A stretch of DNA of 64,000 bases, from assembly GCF_000968535.2 (NCBI RefSeq), contig NC_016112.1:2666001-2730000 (forward strand), written 5' to 3'. Positions 1 through 9,436 of the stretch are shown in pieces. The stretch comes from Methylotuvimicrobium alcaliphilum 20Z. GTDB taxonomy: Bacteria; Pseudomonadota; Gammaproteobacteria; Methylococcales; Methylomonadaceae. The notes under the pieces were generated by a model. It was given only the letters and a program-made list of their open reading frames with translations, made no database searches and was not told where the DNA came from. Within the stretch, counting starts at the first letter, position 1, and the number at the start of each line of letters is the position of its first letter. Position numbers and translations under genes: made by a program.

Positions 1-3000
1 CGAGAAGCCTTGCAACGGTCGCGCGACACAGGCGAAGTCATCATGACTTCAAGAGTTATTCTCGTACAGGATGACGATAAATCCGATTCATACGCCTTTG
101 TGATGTATTTACCTATCTACAAGATAAAGGAGAAACTCGATTCGATAAGCGACCGGCAATCGGCCATTTCGGCCTGGGTCGACGTCCCTTTTCGTCTCAG
201 TAATCTGATGGCCGGATTACGCGAAGAACTCAACCCGACTATCGAACTCGAAATTCATGACGGAGAGCCCCTATCGAATCAGACGCGGATATATCACTCG
301 AGTGACTTAGCCGTGGATCGGCTATCCGGCAACCGCAGACTGGAAACACGACGTCAAATCAATATCGCAGGTCGGCAATGGACCTTGCTAATGCGCACCA
401 CTCCGGCTTTCGAAGCCGGCATCGCCCAACATAACCCTGCATTGATCGCTAAGACCGGTTTAGCGCTGACACTGTTACTCGGCATGCTAACTTGGCAACT
501 TGCCAAAAGCCACAAAAGCACTAAACAGCGTTACCGGCAACTCTTCGATCAATCGAGCGACGGCTTACTGGTGATGCGCCGAGCCGACCATGGCTTCATC
601 GACGCCAACCCTTCCGCATTAAGACTGTTGGGTTATCGCCATGAAGAACTGTTGCACCTACAGTTACAAGACATCCTGACTCACGATGAATTGCCGAAAT
701 CGACTCCCTGCGCCGATAAAATCATGTCCGATACGGCGCATGCTGAAGAATGGACTTGTCTGCGTAAGGACGGCTCCGAGTTTACAGCTGAGGTCTGTGT
801 TCACAAACTTGATGCCCGGCATTGTTTCGCGATCTTACGCGACTTGACCGAACGCAAAAAGGCCGCGCAACGCATCGAACGCTTGACGCAGCTCTACCAA
901 GCACTTAGCGAAATTAATCAAGCCATCGTGCGCACGGGAAACCAGGTCGATTTATTCCAATTAGCCTGTCGATGTGCGGTTGAGCGTGGCGGCATGGCGC
1001 TTGCCTGGGTAGGTCAACTCGACAGAATGGACTCCCGAATCAAATCCGTCGCCGCATTCGGCGAGGGAATAGAACATCTTGAAGATCTGACATTATCTTC
1101 CGACCCTTCAACTCCTGAAGGCCGCGACCCCACGGGCACGGCCTTACGTGAAAACCGCGCTATCATAGTCAACGACTATATCAATGATCCGATGACGCAA
1201 TACTGGCAGGATAGGGCCAAACGATTCGGCTGGGCTTCGGGTGCCGCATTCCCTATTCAACGTAACGGCGAAGCCTTTGCGATACTGACGGTTTACCACG
1301 ACCAACGGGGCGCCTTTGATGATGAAGTCGTGAGTTTGCTCAATGAAATCGCCATCGACATCGGCTTTGCTCTGGACAATGTCGACCGAGAAAATCAGCG
1401 GCTAAAACTACAACAAGAATTGTCTAGCTATTATCAGCACATCACACATATCATCGATGTGAACCCGGCCATCATTTATGCGCTAAAAGCACAATCTCTT
1501 GATGAGAACGATTTCGTGATCGATTTTATCAGCGTAACCGCGCGGAACATGACCGGCTATCCACTTGAAGAATGGCACGCACCCGGATTCTGGATCAGTC
1601 ATGTTCATCCGAATGATCGACAACTCGCATTACAAGCCCAGCAGCGCTTACTGAAACAAGGCAGAATTAATTACCAATACCGATTCTTGCATGCCGACGG
1701 TCATTACTGTTGGATTCACGATCAATCGATCCTACATCGGGATAATACCGGACAACCTTTGGAAATCATCGGCACCTGGCTAGACATCACCGAACAAAAA
1801 CAGGCGGAAGAGAGGGCTCATGAACAAGCACGTCTGCTAGCCGAGTCGCAAGCTATCGCTCATGTCGGCAGTTGGGTTATCGAGATACCGAACAATCGAG
1901 TCATTTGGACCGAAGAATCCTATCGGTTATTTGGTCTTTCTTCGGGAAAAGACCCGTTCACCCTCGATTACTTTCTTCACCTGCTGAATCCCGCCGATAT
2001 CGAAACGATGCAAACCTGGATAGCGGACTGCTTAGCCGGAAAACAGCCCGAAGGCATCGAATTCAGAACACGTCCGATAAAAGGCATATTCCGCTGGATA
2101 TTCGGAACAGGCGAACTTGAAACCAAAGAAAACGGCGAACCACTGCGAATTATCGGCACCCTTCAAGACACCACAGAACGCAAAATTGCCGAAAACGCTT
2201 TACGGGATAGCGAAGCTCGCTATCGTCAACTTTTTGCGGCCAATCCTTTGCCGATGTGGGTCTACGATCTCGACAGTTTGGCATTCCTTGCCGTCAATGA
2301 TGCAGCAGTTATACAGTACGGTTATAGCCGAGAAGAATTTTTAAGCATGACGATAGCGGACATTCGCCCTGTCGAAGACCTCGAGGAACTGTACGAGGAT
2401 ATCCGGCAGACCGCTCTAACCATGGATCAATACAACGAAGCATCAATTTGGAGACATCGCAAGAAAGACGGCTCCCTAATCTGGGCCGAGATAACCGGAC
2501 ACACGCTAACATTCGAAAACCGCAATGCCGAAATCATTCTTGCCCACGACGTTACTGCGCGCATCAATGCGGAACAACAATTACGGCTCCATGCACAAGT
2601 CTTTCAATCCAGCCAAGAAGGCATCATCATCACCGACGCCGAAAACAACATTATTTCGGCTAATCCCACCTATATCGAACTCAGCGGATACACAGAAGAG
2701 GAAGCGCTCGGCAAGAATCCCCGTCTGATCTCATCAGGTTTACAAGATAAGTCATTCTACGAAAACATCTGGCAGGAAATCCATCAACGCGGACATTGGC
2801 AAGGCGAAGTCATCAATCGCCGCAAAAATGGCGATCTGTATCCACAGTGGCTCTCGATCACTGTGATTCGTAATCCGGAAGGCCGAATCACTCATCATAT
2901 CGGCATCATGAGCGACCTGACCGAACACAAAGCGGCAGAAGAGCGCATCCGATTTCTGAGTCATTTCGACACATTGACTCAATTACCTAACCGCAGTCTG

Positions 3001-4260
3001 CTCCGCGATAGAACCGAACTGGCAATAACCGGCGCCAAACGAGCGAATGCCCGCATTGCATTGATGTTTATCGATCTCGACCGCTTCAAAATCATTAACG
3101 ATTCGCTAGGCCCCACTATCGGCGACCGGTTGCTGGTTGCAATAGCCGATCGGCTGACCGATCATTTACACCCTAACGACACGTTATGCCGACAAGGCGG
3201 CGATGAGTTCATTTTATTATTGCCGAACACCGATGCCGAAAGTGTCGCCCATGTCGCCCAAACCATTCTACAGCTGATCGCCCAACCGTTTGTTATCGAA
3301 GATCATCGTTTGACACTGACGGCCAGTATCGGCATTGCCGAATTTCCCCAAGACGGAAACAATTTCGAACAGTTGTCGCAAGCCGCCGACGCCGCCTTAT
3401 TCCGAGCCAAGGGGACCGGTCGCAACAATTTTCAGTTTTTTACACGACAATTGCACGAACAAGCCAACCGGTTATTGCAAATCGAAAATGAACTACATCT
3501 AGCCCTTGAGCGAAATGAACTGCTGCTCTATTATCAACCGCAGGTAGATGCGAAAACTTCGACGATTATCGGTTGCGAAGCATTGGTTCGCTGGCAACAT
3601 CCCGAAAAAGGCATGATTCCGCCGGGACAGTTTATCCCTATCGCCGAAGAAAGCGGCTTGATCTTGAAAATAGACGACTGGGTGCTGAAAACCGCAATTC
3701 GCCAAAACGTCTCGTGGCAGGCTGAAGGCCTGCCCGTCGTGCCTGTTTCTGTTAATCTGTCGGGGCTGCAATTTCAACAAGCTTCGCTCTATGAAACAGT
3801 TGCCCAACTATTACAGATGAATCGGCTCGATCCGGCAATGCTGGAACTCGAATTAACCGAGGGCATAGCAATGGACAATTCCGAACGCACGATCAGCCTA
3901 CTCCGTCGATTTCATCAGCTCGGCATCTCACTTTCGATCGACGATTTCGGAACCGGTTATTCGTCGCTCGCTTATCTCAAACGTTTCCAAATAGACAAGC
4001 TTAAAATCGATCAATCGTTCGTACGCGAGCTAGGCCGCGACCCGGAAGACGAAGCAATCGTCAGTGCCATCATCGGCATGGCCAAAAGCCTGGGTTTCAA
4101 AACCATCGCCGAGGGCGTAGAAACACGCGATCAATTGGAATTTTTGCTAAATAATCAATGCGATCAAATACAAGGCTATTATTTCAGCAAACCGCTACCG
4201 GCAAACGAGTTCGCCGAGCGACTGCGAAGCAAGGATTTATTCATAGCTCAATCTCGATAA
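1..4260 (+). CDS. CHASE/PAS/GAF diguanylate cyclase-phosphodiesterase, 5'-truncated by the window edge
   Basis: A membrane-bound cyclic-di-GMP enzyme that senses through several domains. The frame is already open at base 1, and the first residues (REALQRSRDTGE) look like the middle of a periplasmic CHASE domain, so the true start lies outside the window. Visible order of about 1419 residues: end of CHASE (1-140), one membrane helix (about 145-165), PAS, GAF (about 300-460), four further PAS/PAC units to about 985, GGDEF, EAL. The GGDEF motif is intact at residues 1066-1070. The EAL motif is at 1193-1195, followed by ELTEG, DDFGTGYSS, KIDQSFV and EGVET, so both domains look catalytically competent. 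The RxxD inhibitory site is absent (HPND stands at that place), which suggests no product inhibition of the cyclase. The signal sensed is unknown. The next gene starts 218 bases later after a repeat. Confidence 0.93.
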   Translation, partial: REALQRSRDTGEVIMTSRVILVQDDDKSDSYAFVMYLPIYKIKEKLDSISDRQSAISAWVDVPFRLSNLMAGLREELNPTIELEIHDGEPLSNQTRIYHSSDLAVDRLSGNRRLETRRQINIAGRQWTLLMRTTPAFEAGIAQHNPALIAKTGLALTLLLGMLTWQLAKSHKSTKQRYRQLFDQSSDGLLVMRRADHGFIDANPSALRLLGYRHEELLHLQLQDILTHDELPKSTPCADKIMSDTAHAEEWTCLRKDGSEFTAEVCVHKLDARHCFAILRDLTERKKAAQRIERLTQLYQALSEINQAIVRTGNQVDLFQLACRCAVERGGMALAWVGQLDRMDSRIKSVAAFGEGIEHLEDLTLSSDPSTPEGRDPTGTALRENRAIIVNDYINDPMTQYWQDRAKRFGWASGAAFPIQRNGEAFAILTVYHDQRGAFDDEVVSLLNEIAIDIGFALDNVDRENQRLKLQQELSSYYQHITHIIDVNPAIIYALKAQSLDENDFVIDFISVTARNMTGYPLEEWHAPGFWISHVHPNDRQLALQAQQRLLKQGRINYQYRFLHADGHYCWIHDQSILHRDNTGQPLEIIGTWLDITEQKQAEERAHEQARLLAESQAIAHVGSWVIEIPNNRVIWTEESYRLFGLSSGKDPFTLDYFLHLLNPADIETMQTWIADCLAGKQPEGIEFRTRPIKGIFRWIFGTGELETKENGEPLRIIGTLQDTTERKIAENALRDSEARYRQLFAANPLPMWVYDLDSLAFLAVNDAAVIQYGYSREEFLSMTIADIRPVEDLEELYEDIRQTALTMDQYNEASIWRHRKKDGSLIWAEITGHTLTFENRNAEIILAHDVTARINAEQQLRLHAQVFQSSQEGIIITDAENNIISANPTYIELSGYTEEEALGKNPRLISSGLQDKSFYENIWQEIHQRGHWQGEVINRRKNGDLYPQWLSITVIRNPEGRITHHIGIMSDLTEHKAAEERIRFLSHFDTLTQLPNRSLLRDRTELAITGAKRANARIALMFIDLDRFKIINDSLGPTIGDRLLVAIADRLTDHLHPNDTLCRQGGDEFILLLPNTDAESVAHVAQTILQLIAQPFVIEDHRLTLTASIGIAEFPQDGNNFEQLSQAADAALFRAKGTGRNNFQFFTRQLHEQANRLLQIENELHLALERNELLLYYQPQVDAKTSTIIGCEALVRWQHPEKGMIPPGQFIPIAEESGLILKIDDWVLKTAIRQNVSWQAEGLPVVPVSVNLSGLQFQQASLYETVAQLLQMNRLDPAMLELELTEGIAMDNSERTISLLRRFHQLGISLSIDDFGTGYSSLAYLKRFQIDKLKIDQSFVRELGRDPEDEAIVSAIIGMAKSLGFKTIAEGVETRDQLEFLLNNQCDQIQGYYFSKPLPANEFAERLRSKDLFIAQSR

Positions 4261-4270
4261 GCGGTTCAAG

Positions 4271-4330
4271 TATACCTTTCCCACTTCAAATTTCGGCAGC
4301 GCCTAAGGAGGCGCCGAAATTTAATGTCCG
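4271..4330. repeat. Repeat A, copy 1 (short hairpin form)
   Basis: The core TATACCTTTC-CACTTCAAATTTCGGC is followed after a short loop by GGCGCCGAAATTT, so the unit folds as a hairpin just after the signalling gene and could act as a transcript end. Related copies lie near 11.8, 24.4, 28.5, 29.7 and 30.0 kb. The remaining bases up to 4478 are AT-rich and hold no gene. Confidence 0.75.
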
Positions 4331-4478
4331 ATAAGCATGACTTTATTGCATTTTCCAACCTGATATAATTAACACTTAAATATTTCGATAAAATTCTTTA
4401 AGATATAAGCCTGCATATATCTGTAAAATCCAATTCCAGCCATCAATTCCCATCCTAATTTCGGGGTACGTCTAACCT

Positions 4479-5897
4479 ATGTTACGTAAAATACTGATTG
4501 CCAACCGCGGCGAAATCGCCGTGCGCATCATTCGCGCCTGCGCCGAAATGGGCATTCGCTCCGTCGCGATCTATTCGGAAGCCGACCGTTTCGCCCTTCA
4601 TGTTAAAAAAGCCGACGAATCCTATTGTATCGGTAGCGAACCGATGTCCGGTTATCTCAATATTTATGCTTTGGTCAATCTGGCTGCAGCGACCGGCTGC
4701 GATGCCATTCACCCGGGCTACGGATTTTTGTCCGAAAATGCCTTATTCGCGAAAGCCTGCAAGGAACGTGGCTTGATCTTTATCGGTCCCGAGGCAGAAG
4801 TCATACATCGTATGGGTGATAAAACCGAAGCACGCAAAGCGATGGTTGCAGCCGGGATTCCGGTCACCCCTGGCTCGGAAGGCAATCTCGAATCGGTTGA
4901 AGAAGCCTTAGAGGTGGCCGAATCGATTGGTTATCCGGTCATGCTGAAAGCGACTTCCGGCGGCGGCGGCCGTGGCATTCGCCGCTGCGATAATGCCGAA
5001 GAACTGCAACGTAATTACAGCCGCGTAATCTCAGAGGCGACCAAAGCCTTCGGCAGCGCCGATGTGTTTCTTGAAAAATGCATCGTTAACCCGAAGCATA
5101 TCGAAGTACAAGTTCTGGCCGATCACCACGGCAATGCGATTCACCTCTACGAACGCGATTGCTCGATTCAACGCCGCAATCAAAAACTGATCGAAATTGC
5201 GCCTTCACCTCAACTCGACGAAGCACAACGCCAATATATCGGCGGTTTGGCCGTGATCGCGGCAAAATCGGTCGGCTATACCAATGCCGGCACCGTCGAA
5301 TTTCTGCTCGACGATAACGACCGTTTCTACTTTATGGAAATGAATACACGCGTTCAGGTCGAACACACGATCACCGAAACCGTGACCGGCGTCGATATCG
5401 TCGAGGAGCAAATCCGTATCGCCGCCGGTTTGCCTTTGCGTTTCAAACAACATGAAATCGTTCGTCGCGGTTATGCCATCCAATTTCGCGTCAATGCCGA
5501 AGACCCTAAGAACAGTTTTCTACCGAGCTTCGGTAAAATTACGCGTTATTACGCGCCGGGCGGACCGGGCGTACGCACCGATACCGCGATTTACACCGGC
5601 TACGAAATTCCGCCGTTTTACGACTCGATGGTCGCGAAGGTCATCGTAAATGCGCTGACTTGGGAAGACGCGATTCAACGCGGCGAACGTGCGCTCAAAG
5701 ACATGGGCTTATTCGGCATCAAAACGACGATTCCGTATTATCTACAGATCCTGAAACACCCCGAGTTCCGCACGGCCTGTTTCAATACCGGTTTCGTCGA
5801 ACAGCACGGAGAACTCGTCAATTATTCTAACAAGCCGCGCCCTGAAGTGCTCGCGAGTGTAATCGCTGCGGCGATGGCCTCACATACCGGCTTGTGA
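4479..5897 (+). CDS. pycA: Pyruvate carboxylase subunit A (biotin carboxylase)
   Basis: ATP-dependent carboxylation of the biotin prosthetic group, first half-reaction of pyruvate to oxaloacetate in the cytoplasm. 472 residues, the usual length for a free biotin carboxylase. It starts with the family N-terminus MLRKILIANRGEIAVRI, carries the glycine-rich ATP-grasp loop SGGGGRGIRR at about residues 162-171, the ERDCSIQRRNQK segment, and the active-site stretch EMNTRVQVEH. AccC of acetyl-CoA carboxylase is very similar. The downstream gene carries a carboxyltransferase plus biotin carrier and no accB is adjacent, which favours pyruvate carboxylase. Start ATG at 4479. Spacing to the next gene is 49 bases, consistent with one operon. 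Known role in such organisms: anaplerotic oxaloacetate supply. Confidence 0.9.
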   Translation: MLRKILIANRGEIAVRIIRACAEMGIRSVAIYSEADRFALHVKKADESYCIGSEPMSGYLNIYALVNLAAATGCDAIHPGYGFLSENALFAKACKERGLIFIGPEAEVIHRMGDKTEARKAMVAAGIPVTPGSEGNLESVEEALEVAESIGYPVMLKATSGGGGRGIRRCDNAEELQRNYSRVISEATKAFGSADVFLEKCIVNPKHIEVQVLADHHGNAIHLYERDCSIQRRNQKLIEIAPSPQLDEAQRQYIGGLAVIAAKSVGYTNAGTVEFLLDDNDRFYFMEMNTRVQVEHTITETVTGVDIVEEQIRIAAGLPLRFKQHEIVRRGYAIQFRVNAEDPKNSFLPSFGKITRYYAPGGPGVRTDTAIYTGYEIPPFYDSMVAKVIVNALTWEDAIQRGERALKDMGLFGIKTTIPYYLQILKHPEFRTACFNTGFVEQHGELVNYSNKPRPEVLASVIAAAMASHTGL

Positions 5898-5946
5898 TTT
5901 CCTGATTTAAAAAACTGACAGCCGACAAGATTCAATAGGATACAAA

Positions 5947-7773
5947 ATGCCAAAAGTTCATATTACCGATGTGATATTGCGCGATGCCCACCAATCGCTG
6001 ATCGCAACGCGACTGCGTACCGAAGACATGCTGCCTGCATGTGAAATGCTCGACAATATCGGCTACTGGTCGCTCGAATGTTGGGGCGGTGCGACTTTCG
6101 ACGCATGCCTGAGATTCCTAAAAGAAGATCCGTGGGAACGTCTCAGTAAACTGAAAGCCGCATTACCGAACACGCGCCTGCAAATGCTGCTAAGGGGGCA
6201 AAACCTGCTCGGTTACCGCCACTATTCGGACGATGTCGTTAAGACTTTCATCGAACGGGCCGCTGCGAACGGTATGGACGTCTTTCGCATTTTCGATGCA
6301 TTGAACGACGTACGCAATCTGCAAACCGCTATAGAAACCACCAAGGCGACCGGTAAACATGCACAGGGGACGCTATGCTATACGACCAGTCCCGTGCATG
6401 ATGTAAACAGTTTCGTGACATTAGCCAAGGAGTTGTCCTTGATGGGCTGCGACTCGATCGCAATCAAGGATATGGCCGGCTTGCTAACGCCCTACGCGGC
6501 TTCGGAACTGGTCAAAGCACTGAAAGATACGATTGATTTACCGTTGCATCTACACACACACGCCACTTCCGGACTCGCCGAAATGTGTCAAATCAAAGCA
6601 GTCGAGGCCGGCTGCGAGCACATTGACACCGCATTGTCATCTTGGTCCGGCGGAACGAGCCATCCGCCGACCGAAAGCCTCGTCACGGCTTTGAAAGGCA
6701 CTGATTACGACACCGGTCTCGACCTCGATAAACTGCAAACCGTCAACAACTACTTCGCCGAAATGCGTAAGAAATACCGCCGCTTTGAAAGCGAATTCAC
6801 CGGCATCGACACGCGCGTGCACGTATTTCAGGTACCGGGCGGCATGATCTCGAATCTCGCGAACCAATTGCGCGAACGCAATGCACTGGACCGAATCCAG
6901 GAAGTTTACAAAGAAATTCCCGAAGTTCGTAAAGATCTGGGCTATCCGCCTCTGGTCACGCCGACATCGCAAATTGTCGGCACGCAAGCCGTATTGAACG
7001 TATTGACCGGTAAACGCTATGAAACGATCACTAACGAGGTCAAACGTTACCTGCAAGGCGGCTACGGCAAGGCCCCGGCCCCGGTCAACGAGAGTCTACA
7101 AAATAGGGCAATCGGCAAGGAAGAGCCGATCGACTGCCGCCCGGCCGATCTACTCAAGCCCGAGTTCGAACATTTACGCTCGGAAATCGGCCATTTGGCG
7201 TTGAATGACGAAGACGTACTCAGCTATGCGATGTTCCCGGAAGTCGGCAAACAATTTCTCGAGCAGCGCTCGAACGATAACCTGGTTCCCGAACCGTTGG
7301 AAATTGAAACTCAAGCAACCGACGCCGTACAAAAAGCGGCGACCGAATTCAATGTCGCGCTGCACGGCGAGTCTTATCATGTCAAAGTAACTGGCGCCGG
7401 ACCTAAAAATCAAAGTCTTCGCCACTTCTATTTCATGGTCGACGGCGTACCGGAAGAAATCGTCGTGGAAACACTCGACGAAATCGTCCTGGACGGCGGC
7501 ACCCATGGTGCGGTAAAAAGCACAATTTCGAGTAAACGTCGCCGCCCATCTTCGGAAGGCGATGTCACAGTCAGTATGCCGTGTAACATTCTCGAAGTCT
7601 TGGTTAAAGTCGGCCAATCAGTCACAGCCGGCCAAGCTGTTTTGATCACCGAGGCAATGAAAATGGAAACGGAAATCACTGCACCGATTTCGGGTACTGT
7701 AAAAGCCGTGCATGTCGTCAAAGGCGAACCGGCCAATCCGGATGAAGTGTTGGTAGAAATCGAGGTCGCATAA
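5947..7773 (+). CDS. pycB: Pyruvate carboxylase subunit B (carboxyltransferase-biotin carrier)
   Basis: 608 residues. N-terminal HMGL-like carboxyltransferase domain (VILRDAHQSLIATRLRT at about 8-24, metal-binding HLHTHATSG at about 200-208), a conserved carboxylase domain in the middle, and a C-terminal biotinyl domain with the acceptor lysine K572 in EAMKMET. It transfers the carboxyl group from biotin to pyruvate. Oxaloacetate decarboxylase alpha (OadA) has the same architecture. The biotin carboxylase directly upstream, and the absence of the membrane subunits OadB and OadG, argue for two-subunit pyruvate carboxylase. tsaC follows after four bases, so the three genes are probably cotranscribed. 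Confidence 0.9.
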   Translation: MPKVHITDVILRDAHQSLIATRLRTEDMLPACEMLDNIGYWSLECWGGATFDACLRFLKEDPWERLSKLKAALPNTRLQMLLRGQNLLGYRHYSDDVVKTFIERAAANGMDVFRIFDALNDVRNLQTAIETTKATGKHAQGTLCYTTSPVHDVNSFVTLAKELSLMGCDSIAIKDMAGLLTPYAASELVKALKDTIDLPLHLHTHATSGLAEMCQIKAVEAGCEHIDTALSSWSGGTSHPPTESLVTALKGTDYDTGLDLDKLQTVNNYFAEMRKKYRRFESEFTGIDTRVHVFQVPGGMISNLANQLRERNALDRIQEVYKEIPEVRKDLGYPPLVTPTSQIVGTQAVLNVLTGKRYETITNEVKRYLQGGYGKAPAPVNESLQNRAIGKEEPIDCRPADLLKPEFEHLRSEIGHLALNDEDVLSYAMFPEVGKQFLEQRSNDNLVPEPLEIETQATDAVQKAATEFNVALHGESYHVKVTGAGPKNQSLRHFYFMVDGVPEEIVVETLDEIVLDGGTHGAVKSTISSKRRRPSSEGDVTVSMPCNILEVLVKVGQSVTAGQAVLITEAMKMETEITAPISGTVKAVHVVKGEPANPDEVLVEIEVA

Positions 7774-7777
7774 GAAC

Positions 7778-8758
7778 ATGACTGAAACGGTTTTTGCCGA
7801 CGATGCCGCAATCGCTAAAGCGGTTGAATTGTTGAATCAAGGCCGTTTAGTCGCCTTCCCGACCGAAACAGTTTACGGTCTTGGCGCCGACGCCGGCAGT
7901 GCCGAGGCCGTAACCGGCATATTCAAGGCCAAAGGCCGACCGGTCGATCATCCTCTGATCGTCCATATCGCAAGCCCCGCTCAGTTATCGGACTGGGCGA
8001 GCACGGTCCCGGAAACGGCTCAACGATTGGCAAAACGCTTTTGGCCGGGACCGCTAACTTTAATTTTAAAGAAACGTCCCGAAGTTCCGAATGAAGTCAC
8101 CGGCGGACAAGATACCATCGGGCTGAGAATTCCCGATAGCCCGGTTGCCTTGCATCTTTTACGAGCATTCGGCGGCGGCATTGCCGCACCTTCAGCCAAT
8201 CGATTCAAACGTGTCAGCCCGACTCAAGCCTCCCATGTCGCTGAAGAACTGGAGGGGTTGGTCGATTTGATTCTGGACGGCGGACCTTGCCGAGTCGGCG
8301 TCGAATCGACCATCATCGATTTAAGCGGTGCAAGCCCCTTGCTGTTAAGGCCAGGCAGTATTACTAAGGCCGAAATCGAACAGGTTCTACAATGCGAATT
8401 GACCGAGATAAGCACCACGAACAACGATACGCCCCGTGCGCCCGGACAAATGGCCGTGCATTACGCGCCAACGACCCCGACTCGTTTGTGCCCTTCCGAG
8501 CAACTTAACGAAACGATTAGGCAATTGTCCGAACAAGGAAATAAAATCGGTTTACTGGCATTTCGCTTCGAACCGAACTTATCGATGACTATCATTCAGT
8601 TACCTGAAACTGCCGAAGCTTATGCACAAGGTTTGTATGCAGCGCTACGCGAACTGGATCGCCAAAAATTGGACATCATCTTGGTCGAACAACCACCAGA
8701 ATCCAATGAATGGCATGCAATCAACGACCGATTGAAAAAAGCGGCTACGGCATTTTAG
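7778..8758 (+). CDS. tsaC: L-threonylcarbamoyladenylate synthase, Sua5-type
   Basis: Makes threonylcarbamoyl-AMP from threonine, bicarbonate and ATP for the t6A modification of tRNAs that read ANN codons. 326 residues: a YrdC domain (about 10-200, with the PTETVYGLGADA motif, the KGRP loop and SANRFKRVSPT) plus the C-terminal Sua5 domain, so this is the long Sua5 form rather than the short TsaC of E. coli. APGQMAVHYAP marks the linker. The ATG lies four bases after the pycB stop with no strong ribosome-binding site, so translation may be coupled. Its link to pyruvate carboxylase is positional only. Confidence 0.92.
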   Translation: MTETVFADDAAIAKAVELLNQGRLVAFPTETVYGLGADAGSAEAVTGIFKAKGRPVDHPLIVHIASPAQLSDWASTVPETAQRLAKRFWPGPLTLILKKRPEVPNEVTGGQDTIGLRIPDSPVALHLLRAFGGGIAAPSANRFKRVSPTQASHVAEELEGLVDLILDGGPCRVGVESTIIDLSGASPLLLRPGSITKAEIEQVLQCELTEISTTNNDTPRAPGQMAVHYAPTTPTRLCPSEQLNETIRQLSEQGNKIGLLAFRFEPNLSMTIIQLPETAEAYAQGLYAALRELDRQKLDIILVEQPPESNEWHAINDRLKKAATAF

Positions 8759-9436
8759 TCCTAACCACACTGCTATCGATATCCACAAACTATTGAATAG
8801 GTCCTTCAGTTCGGTTTTCAATCGTTCCCACAAAGCTCCCATCGTTATAAACAAATCGTAGGGTACGCTGCGCGTACCTCTATGCCTTTAAGCACGGAAT
8901 CCCTGCTCAGATCAAACCATAAGGGCTTGGTTAGCATTGGTGGGGTTACCATGGTACGCATAGCTTACCCTATGGCGCTAGATTGCAGTGTCGTCCGGAA
9001 AATCTATTGGTGTTTGAGTGAAGCGGCTTCGATAGTCGCGACGTAGGCGTCGCTCCCACAGCGCTTGTAACCTTTTATGGGAGCGATCCCCTGGTCGCGA
9101 TTTCGAAACCGGGAGCGTTAGGTGACAACAAACGGTATCGAGGTCACATTAGCTAAGATGGTATCTACCAACGACGAGCTCAGAGCGTGGGAATCATTTG
9201 GGGAGTTTTTTTACTTCTGCGGGACGGGTTATTTAACCCGTCCCCAACGTTTCGGTTTGCCCTAAACATTTCGGCTGACTTCGGCCAAAGTCAAAACGTT
9301 TAGGACGGGGTTGCAAACCCCGTCCTGCTAGGGATATGCTGGTTTTTGGGCTTTAGCTGAAGAAACTTGCTAATCAGGAAATCCTTAGTCTTTACCACAC
9401 GACTACGGAAAATCTCTTAACTTAATGACAGTAATC
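8759..9436. repeat. Gene-free 680-base stretch filled with palindromic repeats
   Basis: No plausible gene. It holds several palindromes: inverted GGTACGC elements around 8870-8970; a GTCGCTCCCACAG / GGGAGCGATCCC element at about 9040-9110 that resembles the stretch near 49575-49640; GGACGGGTT-AACCCGTCC at 9222-9243; and a related GGACGGGGTT-AACCCCGTCC at 9303-9325. These could form hairpins between the converging tsaC and pta transcripts. I see no classical terminator with a T-run. Confidence 0.6.

Noticed and set aside
5947-7773. Oxaloacetate decarboxylase alpha subunit instead of pyruvate carboxylase B
   Set aside because: A biotin carboxylase gene is directly upstream and the sodium-pump subunits OadB and OadG are absent.
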